DNA of 64,000 bases from Elymus sibiricus (Eukaryota; Streptophyta; Magnoliopsida; Poales; Poaceae): contig CM077675.1 of NCBI GenBank assembly GCA_039707655.1, positions 420,503,162 to 420,567,161 on the forward strand. The letters are read 5' to 3'. This document shows positions 24,285 to 34,340 of the stretch, in pieces. The translations under genes were made by a program, and so were the position numbers. Within the stretch, counting starts at the first letter, position 1; each line of letters opens with the position of its first letter. The notes below the pieces were generated by a model that made no database searches, was not told where the DNA came from, and saw only the letters and a list, made by a program, of their open reading frames with translations.

Positions 24285-24660
24285 CTCCTCCCTCTTCTCC
24301 TCGTCATCCTAGAGGGACTCGAAGGAGTGGTCGATGGCGAGCTGATCCTCAATGAAGTCCAGGTCGGTGTGGTAGAGGGCCATGAGGTCCTCGTCGGTGC
24401 GGTGCGCCTCGATTTGTGCCTCCACGGCTATATTCTTTCGCCACACCTCCTCACCCACCTTGTAGATGTCCCACGGTGGCGAGGAAGGCGGCGTTCGTGT
24501 CAGGTATGGTGGCGGTGTCCCAAGCCGGAGAAGAGGATGGGGATGGATCCTGCGACTCGTACATCGGGAAGCCGACAACATGAGGGGAAGGGTTTGTGTG
24601 TGTGGGGGGGGGGGGAGTGCATAAGATCAATCCACGTCCGGATGGATAAGACCGCATCTT
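24285..24660 (-). pseudogene. Right half of the low-copy, gene-like sequence split by element A
   Basis: On the minus strand a GC-rich coding-like stretch reads FPMYESQDPSPSSSPAWDTA (from about 24580) and, in a second frame, EEVWRKNIAVEAQIEAHRTD... to FESL followed by TAG near 24309, suggesting a frameshift around 24475. It would have continued into 5681-5417. No known domain was recognised. It may be a broken gene or a fragment carried by an older transposon. A run of 12 G at 24604-24615 lies upstream. Confidence 0.35.
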
Positions 24661-24970
24661 TATTTGGGCCAACCCACGTTAGCGGATGTGCGCCGCAAGT
24701 TAGCCCTGCCGGGCCCGGCCACAATCATCATAGCCGTTGCGCCTGAAGTAAGTCGTGACAAGTTGACAACCCTCATGATGTTGAAGGTCAACTTCAATGC
24801 CCCCCCCCCCCCCGCTGGACGAATACTCTTGATTTTGGGTAGTGATCGAAGGTAAGACTGCCATGAAGACTGTCCACAACGGTGAGTACCCGTGGCCTTA
24901 GTTTGACCGCCAGGGATGCTATAAAATCATCTAAGTAGGGTGCCGGCCGACCTATGGATCGCATAACATC

Positions 24971-25043
24971 AAGTGCATGCATCAATTGAAGTACTTAATT
25001 AGGTTGTTTAAGTGCATGCATCAATTGAAGTACTTAATTAGGT
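24971..25043 (+). repeat. Short tandem duplication
   Basis: A 34-base sequence beginning AAGTGCATGCATCAATTGAA is at 24971-25004 and again, identical, at 25010-25043; repeat period 39. The surroundings from 24661 to 25380 show no gene, only a 14-C run at 24800-24813. Confidence 0.95.
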
Positions 25044-25380
25044 AGTTGCTAGCTAGTATGGTTTGTACGTGATTGAGAGGATGTCATAAATGGATTGTTT
25101 CTTTGGCACGCGCGTAGTTTCATTTCAGCGCGGGCAGCATAGCCGTTGCTCAAAATATTTATGTAATAAAAGTACGAATATATATAATTAATCTAGCTAA
25201 TTTATGTTCGCTTCACAAGTGTTCTTTGTACGATAAATGTAGTGTCATATGTTTAAATATTTGTGTTCCCTGAAATCAAGTCCACATTAGTGCAAGTATG
25301 CTTTCAGCGACGTCGGTGGTTCTTTGTCGACACCACTAACTATTCCTATAAGGGTTTTCCTACTAGTGAGGGAAAACAAC
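25044..25380. other. Unassigned AT-rich stretch
   Basis: No ORF, terminal repeat or known motif was found. It may hold the missing 5' boundary of the adjacent LINE. Confidence 0.5.
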
Positions 25381-25439
25381 TTGCCCAATCCTACCTTTAA
25401 AAACCTTGATATGATTCTATGTTGTTTGATTGAGAGGAA

Positions 25440-28020
25440 AAATACCCTTTGGCTGAAGTTGTTGCTTTAGTTAGAAAACATTGTGATCATACTCCTTTAT
25501 TTTTAGTCACTGGATGTCCAAAAAATTGATTCTATTTTTAGATTTGAACATGGTTTCTTAGGGATGATTTGGATAAAATTGTGTCTAACACATGGACTGA
25601 TCCTAACACTAGTCTAATATTGAAAAATGGTAAAAGAGATTTAGAATTCTGAGGTCCAAGCTGAAAGGCTGGAACATAAGTATGAATGCATGGTAGAATT
25701 GAAAAAAAAGATATTCTTGACAAGTAAGATGCACTTGATAGGCATTGTCAGTTGCATGGTTTGACTGTTGTTCATAGGGTTGAGAAAATGGATCTTAGAG
25801 TCCAACTAGATAGGTTAATGAAACAAGAGGAAGCTAAGTGGAAACAGAGAGCCAAGACTGATGAGCTTGTTGAAGGAGTTGGTAACATCATGTTTTTTCA
25901 TGCTAAAGCCAATGAGAGAAGGATGAAAAATAAGATAAGTTACTTGGATAAGGAAGAAGGTAGGGTTGATGGGGATAAAAATATTATGGAGTATATTACT
26001 AATTATTATAAAAACGTGTTTGGACATCCAGAGAGATCTACCATTTCACTTGACAATTATAATCCCAGAATGTTTCCTAGAGATGTCGTTGATAAATTAA
26101 CAACAGAATTTTGTTGAGAGGAGATTTTAAAAATAGATTTTGGCATGGCACATAACTAATCACCATGGCCTGATGGCTTCACTTCTGAGTTTTACAAGCA
26201 CTATTGGTATTTGGTTAAACATGTCCTTAAAGCCATCTTTCATGATTTCCATAGTGGTTTGCTAGATATATCTAGACTCAACTATGGTCCAATATTTTCC
26301 TGTTGGATGCAGGCTTTAAAATTTTCACTCAAATCCTCATGAACAAGCCAAATGGGGTTGCTAGCGAAGTTGTTTCCCCAATAAGAACTGCTTTCATTAA
26401 AGGCAGACACATCATGGAAGGGGTGCTTATTTTGCTTGAAGCTTTGAACACCATACATCATAAAATCAGAGTGAAAATGGCCCTTTGTTTTGTAAGCACT
26501 TACAATTAAAGGCTTCCCTGATAAATGGATGAATGGATTATGCATAGTATTAGGGGGGAATGTGTGTATTAAAGATAATGAAAATTTAGGACCATATTTT
26601 CCCACCCATAAAGGGAAGAGTCAAGGGGATTCCTTGTGTTTCCCTGATCTTTCACTTAGCAGTTGATTCTCTGGCTATGTTAATGGATAAAGCTAGCTAG
26701 GGTAAATGATTTAATCAAAGGGGAATTCAAAGATATTGAGCATGGAATTAACATGCTACTATATGTTAATGATACAATTTTTCTTTTGCAAGATGACTAC
26801 GATAATGCACATAACTTGAAGTTTGTGTTATGTCTTGTTGAACAAATGTCTAGTTTAAAATTCAATTTAATGAGTGAGTTTTTTGTTTGTTTGGAGATAC
26901 TATTAATAAAGCATAGAACTTTGATAAGATCCTTACTTGTCCCGTTGGCTGTCTTCCTATGAGATACCTTGGACTACCTGTAGATGAGGAAAGAATTAGG
27001 AATAAAATTAAGTTGAAAACCTCCTGAAGCTAGGATGTAGAAGAAAATTAGTAAATGGAAAGGTATATTATTTGCCAATGTTGGTAGAATAGCCTTGATA
27101 TGGTTTTCTCTGACTAGGATCTCCTACCTTATGATGTCCTTCAATGGGCTTCAGTTAGAGTGAATAAGAGAATGAACCTTTTTACCTAGAAATTTGTGGC
27201 AAGAAGATGTAAACAAAAGAAAATATCACTTCGTGAAAATGGTCCGAGGTGGGCAGACCAAAAGATATGGGAGGTTTGGGAATTCAAAATGAATAAAGCT
27301 TTGCTATGCAAGTGTGGTGGTGGAAGCTTTTCAATACTGATGGCTTATGGCAGGAATTTCTTATTCGCGAATATCAAAAAATGAAGTGTCTTAGTGTGGT
27401 TAAGGATAGGTAGGGTGATCCTCAATTTTGGGCTGAGATTCTTAAACACAAAGACCATTTCCTTTCTTTGTGCAGATTTATAGTTAGAAGTGGTAAGAAT
27501 GTGAGATTTTGGGAATATTGGTGGGTTGGAGATAAAGCCCTCAAAAATACTTTTCCTAGGCTTTATAATATGTGCTTTGATAAGAATAAATTTGTTAACA
27601 ACATTTTTAGTAAATGGATATATCACGTCCAATTTAGGAGGACTTTATATGGGTTCTCAATAGGCCATGGAATCATATTAGAGAGATTTGTGATGGTGTT
27701 GTATTAAATAACCAAAAAGATTCAATCTGATGAACACTTAATAAATATTTCATTTACTCGGTAAAATCATATTATAGATAGTTGGTTGAAAATTGGGCTA
27801 AATATCCACATCACTTCATGTGGAAAGTTAAAATTCCTTCCAGAGTTAAAGTTAATTTTCATGTGGTTAGTTCTTCGTAATGGCATCTTGACCAAATATA
27901 ATTTTCTTAGGAGGGACCGGATTGGAAATTTAAAAAATGTCCTTTTTGTGGTAAGGATGAAACGATTAGTCGCCTATTTGTTCATTGTTCAATTGCGAGG
28001 CTACTCTGGAATATAATGAA
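25440..28020 (+). pseudogene. LINE ORF2 (endonuclease / reverse transcriptase), heavily broken
   Basis: The end of an endonuclease domain reads HCDHTPLFLVTG at about 25488-25525. A segment at 25752-26117 contains FFHAKANERRMKNKISYL, the linker typical before plant L1 RT. RT follows with PDGFTSEFYKHYW (about 26168), FKIFTQILMNK, RTAFIKGRHIMEGV (about 26388) and the catalytic box as YVNDTIF at about 26762, where the first catalytic Asp of YADD is replaced by Asn. A CPFCGKDET...HC zinc motif (zf-RVT) is at about 27930-27990. The enzyme would have performed target-primed reverse transcription; this copy cannot. Confidence 0.8.
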
Positions 28021-28586
28021 ATGTTCTTTTTATTTGCATCATGTTCCTCATAATGTTCAAGACATGTTTAATATCTGGTTAAAAGTGTTCACTAAAAAAT
28101 GAAAGAAAATCTAGTGGTTGTTGGAATTTATGTTGTTTTCTGGACAGTTTGGAAATGGAGAAATGGAGTCATGTTTTACAATAACAAGATTGTTAATCCT
28201 TGTAGACCACTAAATCTAATAATCAAATGTTGCATGATTGAAATATTTTGCAGAAAAATCCATAAAGACAAAAAAAACAATGAAGTGGGCAAAAGAAAAG
28301 TTGAGATGATCGCTGGTGAGGTCTTCAAAGTAATGCTTGGATGGAGGATGATCACATGATTGCTGCTGGATAATCAAAGAGGACATCCTTTTTGCCACGT
28401 TGCTGCTTTTTAGATCATAATTTGTGGTTTATCTTTTACCTAGTATTTGTATATCTCATACTTGTTCAAACTGTTTTTTGGTTAAGCCATCACCTGGAGA
28501 TCCGGGTTGTGGACTCCCAGGTTGATGGAGTTTGGAGTTTGTTTACTTTTGCAGGTTATCAGCCTATAAGCTGAAATATAGCCTTA

Positions 28587-29792
28587 GTGCAACTCTAACC
28601 GAACCTCTATAACTGCTTAGAGGAGTGAAAATTCGATTTTACTCCCCTATCCGGCACCTAGCCGATCCCCAATCGGTGTTAGTGAATAAAAAATATGCTC
28701 AGCCGCGCCTCGCCTCCCCAGTTTTACTGCACCCCTACTGCTTGGAGGAAACTCTCATCTCCCCTACGCTAACTCACCTCACCCCACTCCCGCGCCTCCG
28801 GCGCCGTCCTTGACCAACCAGATTTGTGCCTCTCTATCCCTGTCGCCGGCACACAACCGGTAGATCCACGGTTGCCACCGCCACCGGATTTGACGCATTC
28901 AGCCGCCGACAACTACGCCTTCGTCATGGATTGGCCGGGTACCGGACCGCACAACCCTGGCAATGCCTCCGCGCCGCATGCATGTATTGAATCTGCCTCT
29001 AGCCGCCCGGATCGGTCCCGTCGGCGGTTCGCCGTCAAAGACACGTCCGTCCATCGCCCGGGCTTGGCACTGGTCCAGCGGCTCGTCAGCTCCACACTGC
29101 CGGTCATAAAGTGCGACGACTGCCCGCGGCAGGTGGTGCACCGAGTCTCCACCACACCGGAACAACCCGGATGGGTGTTCTTCAAGTGCAAAAAAGATGG
29201 GGTATGTGCCTTTTTTTCATTCGGCGCAATTTTGTTAACTCATTGTTTGATCAAATTTGTGTGTAGGATGGATGCAAGTTTTAATATTGAGAAGCAGATT
29301 ACATTGATCTATTGATAGCAGGAAATCTGATAGATGTCCGTGCACTCGTTGCTAGAACAGAGGCTGAAGATGAGACTAGATGTGAAGCAACATCAAATTT
29401 GTCGGACTCAAAGAAGAAAAAAGTGTCCAAGCTCGAGAAGCCAATAGAGAGAATCAACAATGAAGACATAGAGAAAATATTAATCCAACTAGTAGGAGCA
29501 GTCATGGAAGTTGGATATATTTTAAAGTTTCTAATTGCGTTTCTTGTTTTTTTTATCATTCTCATAGCGAAGAATTGGTGAATTATGTACTCCAATATAT
29601 CAAAATGTCATCGAATGAAATAAAGAAGCAATGAAATTTGTTTCGGTGGCCGAAAATGAAATGCAAATGAAAAATATTTTTTTACTCCGTTATATATAGG
29701 TCTGGCAAAAAATTAGTGAAGTAAAAATACTGTATTAAGGATTTACTCCGTGAGATCCTTCGTTATATACAGGGGATCGGTTAGAGTTGGCC
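28587..29792 (+). mobile_element. TIR DNA transposon carrying a GRF zinc-finger gene
   Basis: Ends are imperfect inverted repeats: GTGCAACTCTAACCGAACC (28587-28605) and GGATCGGTTAGAGTTGGCC (29774-29792), and similarity continues further inward. The ends resemble PIF/Harbinger termini. No matching 3-bp target duplication is seen (TTA left, TCT right), so the superfamily is tentative. It sits within the LINE 3' UTR. Confidence 0.65.
28926..29581 (+). pseudogene. GRF-type zinc-finger protein with C-terminal membrane segment, pseudogene
   Basis: Exon 1 (28926-29201) encodes a Pro/Arg-rich lead and KCDDCPRQVVHRVSTTPEQP then GWVFFKCKKDG, a GRF-type finger (Cys-x2-Cys ... Cys). A donor GTATGT at 29202 and an acceptor TGTGTAG ending 29266 define a 65-base intron. 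Exon 2 (29267-29581) starts DGCKF and later reads DYIDLLIAGNLIDVRALVA, a Lys-rich stretch, a heptad region and a hydrophobic tail (LIAFLVFFIILIA). Two stops, 29282-29284 and 29288-29290, fall where family members usually have Trp. Many such genes occur in grasses and the role is unknown; GRF fingers generally bind nucleic acid. Confidence 0.75.
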
Positions 29793-29879
29793 TCTGCTTG
29801 GGTGGATTCATGCATGGTGTAAAAGGCACTTGGTTTATAATAGAAATCGGGAAGGGAACTCTCTTTATTAAAAAAAAAA

Positions 29880-31105
29880 GACCTTCGCTTTGCTGCTGCT
29901 AAAGGATGTCACGTAGGATCAGATCGAATCCGAGATTGTGGGGCTCTCCTTTTGACGACAGTAGTTCGAACAAATTCTTACTTGAGCGGAAGAAGATCGA
30001 ACAGAGATCGGCAAGAGCCTGCAGCCGTTGCTCACCACGCACGTCCGTTTGCCCTAAAAGCACACGTGGTTCGCAATGCGGGTGTGGTGTTTTTGTTTTG
30101 TTTTTTTTGTTTTTTTTTGCGGGGAATGCTGGTGTGGTGTATACAAGGATTGAGCGACAGAACCAACTACGACGCGCACGCACGCACGCACGATCGAGCA
30201 GAGTGGAGGATATGTGGGTGCCACCTTTTCTTCTTGCACGCCAACTTTGCGCCGATGTGGCGGTGGCCGGTGGAGGATGATAGATCTGCTCGCCGCCGCG
30301 CGGGCGATCGTGCGCCGTGCGGGCCGGCGAAAGCTCGTGGCGATCGGAGGAGCGACGGAATCTCGTGACGATTGTGCGTTGTCGATGGGACTTGACAAGC
30401 GCGCATGTCCATGGCATGGCTTGGTGCCTTGGTCGGCGAATAATTGGCGTTGCGCGGCTCAGGATCCCCACCGTAGCAAAAGTAGTGTATCCGGAGGCCT
30501 CGGCCCTCGGATGCGTGGAGCTCCTGTGCATAACGTGCGTGCACCGGTGTGTGCAGGGGATCGAACGGCAGACTCCGCCGGCCGGTGCTGGACGTTTCGG
30601 GAGAGGGCGAGAGCGAGAGGCCGGGACGAAACGAAAACGGACATGTACGTCCCGAGAAGAGACGCCCGGTTGGTCACAACTCACAACAGCCTTGAAAGCA
30701 TTTTTGATTGTCAAAAAAAGAGAGCCCTGAAAGCTTTTTCGATGTCATTGGCGTCCTCTGGCCGGTGCTCGAGGTCACGGTGCAGTTTGTGGAGTACATT
30801 CGCCAGTCTCCGTGGCTCCAGGTCGTTCACGGTGGATCGATCTTTGTGGTTGTCTTATTCCAGAAAATTTAGGCACATCAGATTTTGTAAATAGTAGAAA
30901 TACAAGGTGGAGAATGGTTTGCACTCTATGCTCCCTGCGGTTTTTTGACATGTTTTTTTTTTCCTTTTTCTGTGCGTGTCACACGTTTCGTTGATCGCCA
31001 ACGCCATTTCGGCCACAATCGCCATGAACATTGAAGAACGACGGTCGTCTTTCACTCTTTGCTGCCTTTCGGTTATTGAAGTCGATGTGGCATTTGGTAA
31101 AAAGT
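29880..31105. other. Unassigned stretch between two LINEs
   Basis: GC-rich with long overlapping open frames on both strands (for example 29899-30714 minus and 30214-30894 plus) but no recognisable domain, splice structure or repeats; a short GCAC tandem is at about 30174-30191. I regard the frames as chance openings in GC-rich DNA. Confidence 0.5.
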
Positions 31106-31186
31106 GACTGGATATTGATTTTTTTTTTTGCGATATAAACTCTTGCATTGCTCAAAATTAAGTGTTACAATCTCGTCCCACAAGAT

Positions 31187-32406
31187 TCAAGGCCTCTTCT
31201 GGGCCAGAGCGGCATAGCCTAGCCAAACCATAGTTCGGCGTTGCACCCTACCAAAATTAGCCAAGGCATGACTAACATTATTGCAGCTCCGACGAATATG
31301 AACAATGCAAGAACTCCTCTCCTCCATACTACTAATAATCTCTCTAATAATAAAAGCATACTTAGACTTATTCCCAGTTCCACCCTCTCGAAACAGGCTC
31401 GCGACCCGCTTTATAGATAAAGCACCGACCAAAGTTCACGGCCGAACGATACATAGTGGAGAGGTAACCCTCTTACAAAGCGGATCATGAGATCTCGGTA
31501 CCACGCAAACTACGCTACCGAAGGAGAACAATGGGAGATCAGAGTACAACGCCACGCCACACCCTAGCCCACCTAGACTCCACGACAACGCCCTCAGGAG
31601 GGAGAACGGCGTAGAACGTCGCCGCTGCCGAGTCCGGAATGGACATAGGTTTTCACCCGGAGCCCGAACACGGAGAAGAGAACCACAATGACGTCTTCAG
31701 GAAGATAGCGGCACCCGCGAGCGTCGTCGTCATCAACGCCAAGCGCAGAGCTTTCGCTCGGAAACTCGCCCGTGTCACACGGTGTCCCCAGGGCAGGCGC
31801 GACAAACTCCAAACCCCAGATCCGGATCCGGGCACCATCGATAAGGGCGTGCCCGAGCCACCTGCCGCAAGACCTCTCGCCGCCCAAACGGCCAAGAGGA
31901 GAAGCCACCACCGCCGCCATGAGGCCCGCCGGAGAGCCAATCATGGGGACCGCCGCCCGGGGCCGCCGCCCCGGCATCCCTGTCCCAAGGCGCCGCCACC
32001 CATCCGCCACACAACACACCAACCCCGGCAGGTCGGGTAGAAGGGCTTCCTTCCACACCTAGCCCGGCATCAGTCCCTAGATCTGGGTTAGCACCTCCAC
32101 CGTAGGAGGCGCCGACACCTGCATCCCCAACCAGTCCCAGTCGACCTTCCCAGTTCCACCCTTGATCATCATGACAGCCTCCAAGCAATCGGATTCCATG
32201 TCAATGTGTAGATTACTCCATTGTAATGCCAACAAAATTCCTTCCTTCAATGCGAGAAGCTCAGCTTCCAAAACATCATTGCATGATTGTATGTATGTGC
32301 AAGAGCTAAAAATTATGGATCCATCATGGTCTCTTAGTATCATACCTGCACCAGCAACATCACCTAAGACCGAGGCATCCGTATTTAGCTTGACTTTTCC
32401 CTCCAT
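31187..32406 (-). pseudogene. LINE RNase H domain (RVT_3 type), split by an insertion
   Basis: The first half (32406 to 32163) reads MEGKVKLNTDASVLGDVAGA, then GMILRDHDGSIIF and ALQWSNLHIDMESDCLEAV, carrying the Asp, Glu and Asp catalytic residues of plant LINE RNase H. The second half (31386 to 31187) reads GTGNKSKYAFIIREIISSM, IVHIRRSCNNVSHALANFGR and a stop. The reading frame was continuous before the 760-bp insertion. It would remove RNA from the RNA:DNA hybrid. Confidence 0.85.
31387..32146 (-). mobile_element. 760-bp GC-rich non-LTR retroposon with 16-bp duplication
   Basis: TTCCCAGTTCCACCCT at 31371-31386 is repeated exactly at 32147-32162, on either side. The long variable-type duplication is typical of target-primed insertion. 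The 3' end on the minus strand, about 31387-31430, reads TTTATCTATAAAGCGGGTCG..., which I recall from 3' ends of Triticeae LINE-derived sequences; there is no long poly(A). No RT is encoded, so it is a non-autonomous or internally deleted copy. Confidence 0.8.
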
Positions 32407-32619
32407 CGGTCTAGTCCAAGAATAAATAAGCTAAATTTTTTTAAATATTGCATTTTTATTTTTTTTGAAAAATATTGTGTCGGATCAAAATGTTGCAGTT
32501 ATATAACACCGTCGGCCACACTGTAGCCGACTGCATCCTGTCGGCCACGCCCAGGCCGATTAGGTCCTATCGGCTACGGCTAGGACGATAGGCCTGTTGG
32601 CCCTCCCACTTTGCCTCCT

Positions 32620-32700
32620 ATCGGCCTAGCCAAGGCTAGGCCGATTAGTACTAATCGGCCTAGCCGTGACCAATTAGTACTAATTGGTCACGGCTAGGCC
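32620..32700. repeat. Chain of three overlapping palindromes
   Basis: 32620-32645 is a 12-bp-arm palindrome with a 2-base centre; 32634-32665 is a perfect 32-base palindrome; 32657-32700 is a perfect 44-base palindrome (arms of 22, centre between 32678 and 32679). Neighbouring palindromes share arms built from GGCCTAGCC. It lies in the left subterminal region of the Mutator-like element. Confidence 0.95.
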
Positions 32701-32923
32701 AATAGGTGCATGAATTTTGTTTTCTCCTCCGTAACTCCGAATTTTTGATCACCACGATAGCAAAATAGCCCCTCTATAATTTTTCCCGCCAAATTTTCCC
32801 GCCAGTTTTTCCCGCCTTTTTTTCCTGCCATTGCAGTTGTCATCTGAGCCTAGAAAACGAGGCATTGGAACTGTCTTCCTCCATCGTCCAGCCACACTTG
32901 AAAACACCAATGCACTAGTCATT

Positions 32924-33593
32924 ATGAGTTTGCCTTGCTCGGATCAAAGCATTAGGCCTAGGAAAATGAAGAGTGCGAGTTTGCCTCCGGGGGTGGAAGT
33001 ACTTCGTTGTTGGTGTGGCAATCTCTGCAAGGTGAAGGAGGTGACGGATTTTTCAGATTGGTTGGGCATGAAGTTTTTCATGTGCGCCAATTATGAGGAA
33101 GATCCACCCGTTGCTACTTCACCGTACATCAGGCCTCCGGTATGTTTCAGTCATCAAGAATAAACACGTTGTTGATATTATTGTTGATTTGATATTTATA
33201 TTTCTATTTTTGTTGTAGTCTCCTCCGCCTCTGTGCATGTACTATCGTTGGATTGACACGAAAATACCGGACTGGGCGGTGACCGAGATTCGTGAAAGAG
33301 GTCGTCGTGCATGGGAAAGTTTGGACGGGGAAGAGCGCCACGAGAAGGCGGCAGCAGAGGAGAAAGCATAGCAGGAGAGAGAGTGGCAAGAGTACTGTGT
33401 CAAGCAGAGGGCTTTTCTTGATGAGATGAAGAAGAAAAACCGAGAAGAGGGACTTCGACTGGCGGAGGTGCAACGACAACGACAGGAGGCCCGTGAGGCT
33501 GAGAGGCAGAGAAAGAAAGAAAGGGCTCGTGCAGCCAAGGCAGCAGAAGAAGCTGGTGATGGAAAAGGAAAATATCCACGTTGGACTCAGTAG
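32924..33593 (+). pseudogene. GRF-like zinc-finger protein of the Mutator-like element
   Basis: Exon 1 (32924-33139) starts MSLPCSDQSIRPRKMK and carries VLRCWCGNLCKVKEV followed by GMKFFMCANYEED, a CWCG...C finger close to the GRF type. Donor GTATGT at 33140 and acceptor TTGTTGTAG ending 33218 bound a 79-base intron. Exon 2 (33219-33593) starts SPPPLCMYYRWIDTKIPDW and continues as a Glu/Arg/Lys-rich predicted coiled coil. A TAG at 33369-33371 interrupts it. Similar proteins ride on grass Mutator-like elements as I recall; the role is unknown. Confidence 0.7.
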
Positions 33594-33616
33594 ATTTATG
33601 TTATTGTATCCTAAAA

Positions 33617-33672
33617 TTGTATCTTAATTTCAGCAAGTTGTATCTTAATTTCAGCAAGTTGTATCTTAATTT
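33617..33672 (+). repeat. 21-bp tandem repeat, about 2.7 copies
   Basis: TTGTATCTTAATTTCAGCAAG repeats exactly at 33617-33637 and 33638-33658, with a partial third copy, just after the GRF-like gene stop. Confidence 0.95.
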
Positions 33673-33921
33673 GAACATGTTATTTTTTCACTCGCTGTCC
33701 GGCACCTATAAAACCCCCCTCCACACTAACGTGGGTAAGCAGTGTAGTCTAGTAGCTTACTCTCGTCAAGATGTCCCATTATCCTTTCGACCTTAGTTTT
33801 CACTCTGGTATGTCCGAATGTCTTATGCATTGAAATAGAACATTAATATGTCCCACACATAAAATAGACATATGTCTCATACATAATTAGATAGTCATGT
33901 CTCTACTGATAGATAGAGGTG

Positions 33922-34340
33922 TCACTGACGACGTCTGCCTCGACGCTCAGGGGGTGTGATAGGCGTACTCCAGCCAAACCTGCGGGGGGGGGGGGGGGGG
34001 CTAATGTTACGAGGAGGAATCTCGGACCCGCCCTGGTCATACTGTGTATCCTGGGTGGGCCATGGTGGAGGAGTCGAGAACATGTCCATCCACATGTTTT
34101 GCTGCGATATTTGATCTTCCTGTTCACTCGTGAACCCGGATCCGGACGCCGACGCCTCCTGATATGCATAGGATCCTGCAGGAGGGATCATTAATAGTGA
34201 ATAAATATGTAGTCGCAATTAATATTAAAAAGAGTGAATATGAAGAGACATACCAGCTGGATGATGTTGTGGTGGAGGCCGAAACATGAAACCCGCTGTG
34301 GGACTTTGCTGTTGTGGTGGAGGCCGAAACATGACCACCT
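33922..34340 (-). pseudogene. C-terminal tail of a Pro/Gln-rich protein, fragment
   Basis: The minus strand reads MFRPPPQQ-type repeats near 34340-34250, then MWMDMFSTPPPWPTQDTQYD and a Pro/Arg-rich end at 33922. The TPTQDTQ-type tail is what I recall from plant mobile domain proteins carried by transposons; only the tail remains, so this is tentative. A 17-G run at 33984-34000 lies inside it. Confidence 0.4.

Larger units (their letters stand above)
25380..29879 (+). mobile_element. L1-type LINE remnant, 5'-truncated, with poly(A) tail
   Basis: Endonuclease, RT and zinc-knuckle remnants of a plant L1 ORF2 are followed by a 3' UTR ending in ATTAAAAAAAAAAG at 29868-29880. The 3' UTR is interrupted by the TIR element at 28587-29792, so the LINE body is about 3.3 kb. 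No target duplication was found by eye. Many stops and frameshifts show it is old. Confidence 0.8.

Noticed and set aside
29899..30894. Long overlapping open frames on both strands (271 and 226 codons)
   Set aside because: The DNA is GC-rich, frames are open on both strands at once, codon content is Arg/Ser/Pro-heavy without any domain, and no splice or promoter structure was seen.
31594..32188. Several open frames of 95-154 codons in the 760-bp retroposon
   Set aside because: They overlap in four frames and reflect high GC; the insert has duplication borders that mark it as a non-coding retroposon copy.
33204..33538. Minus-strand frames of 91 and 98 codons
   Set aside because: Antisense of the Glu/Arg-rich exon 2 of the GRF-like gene.
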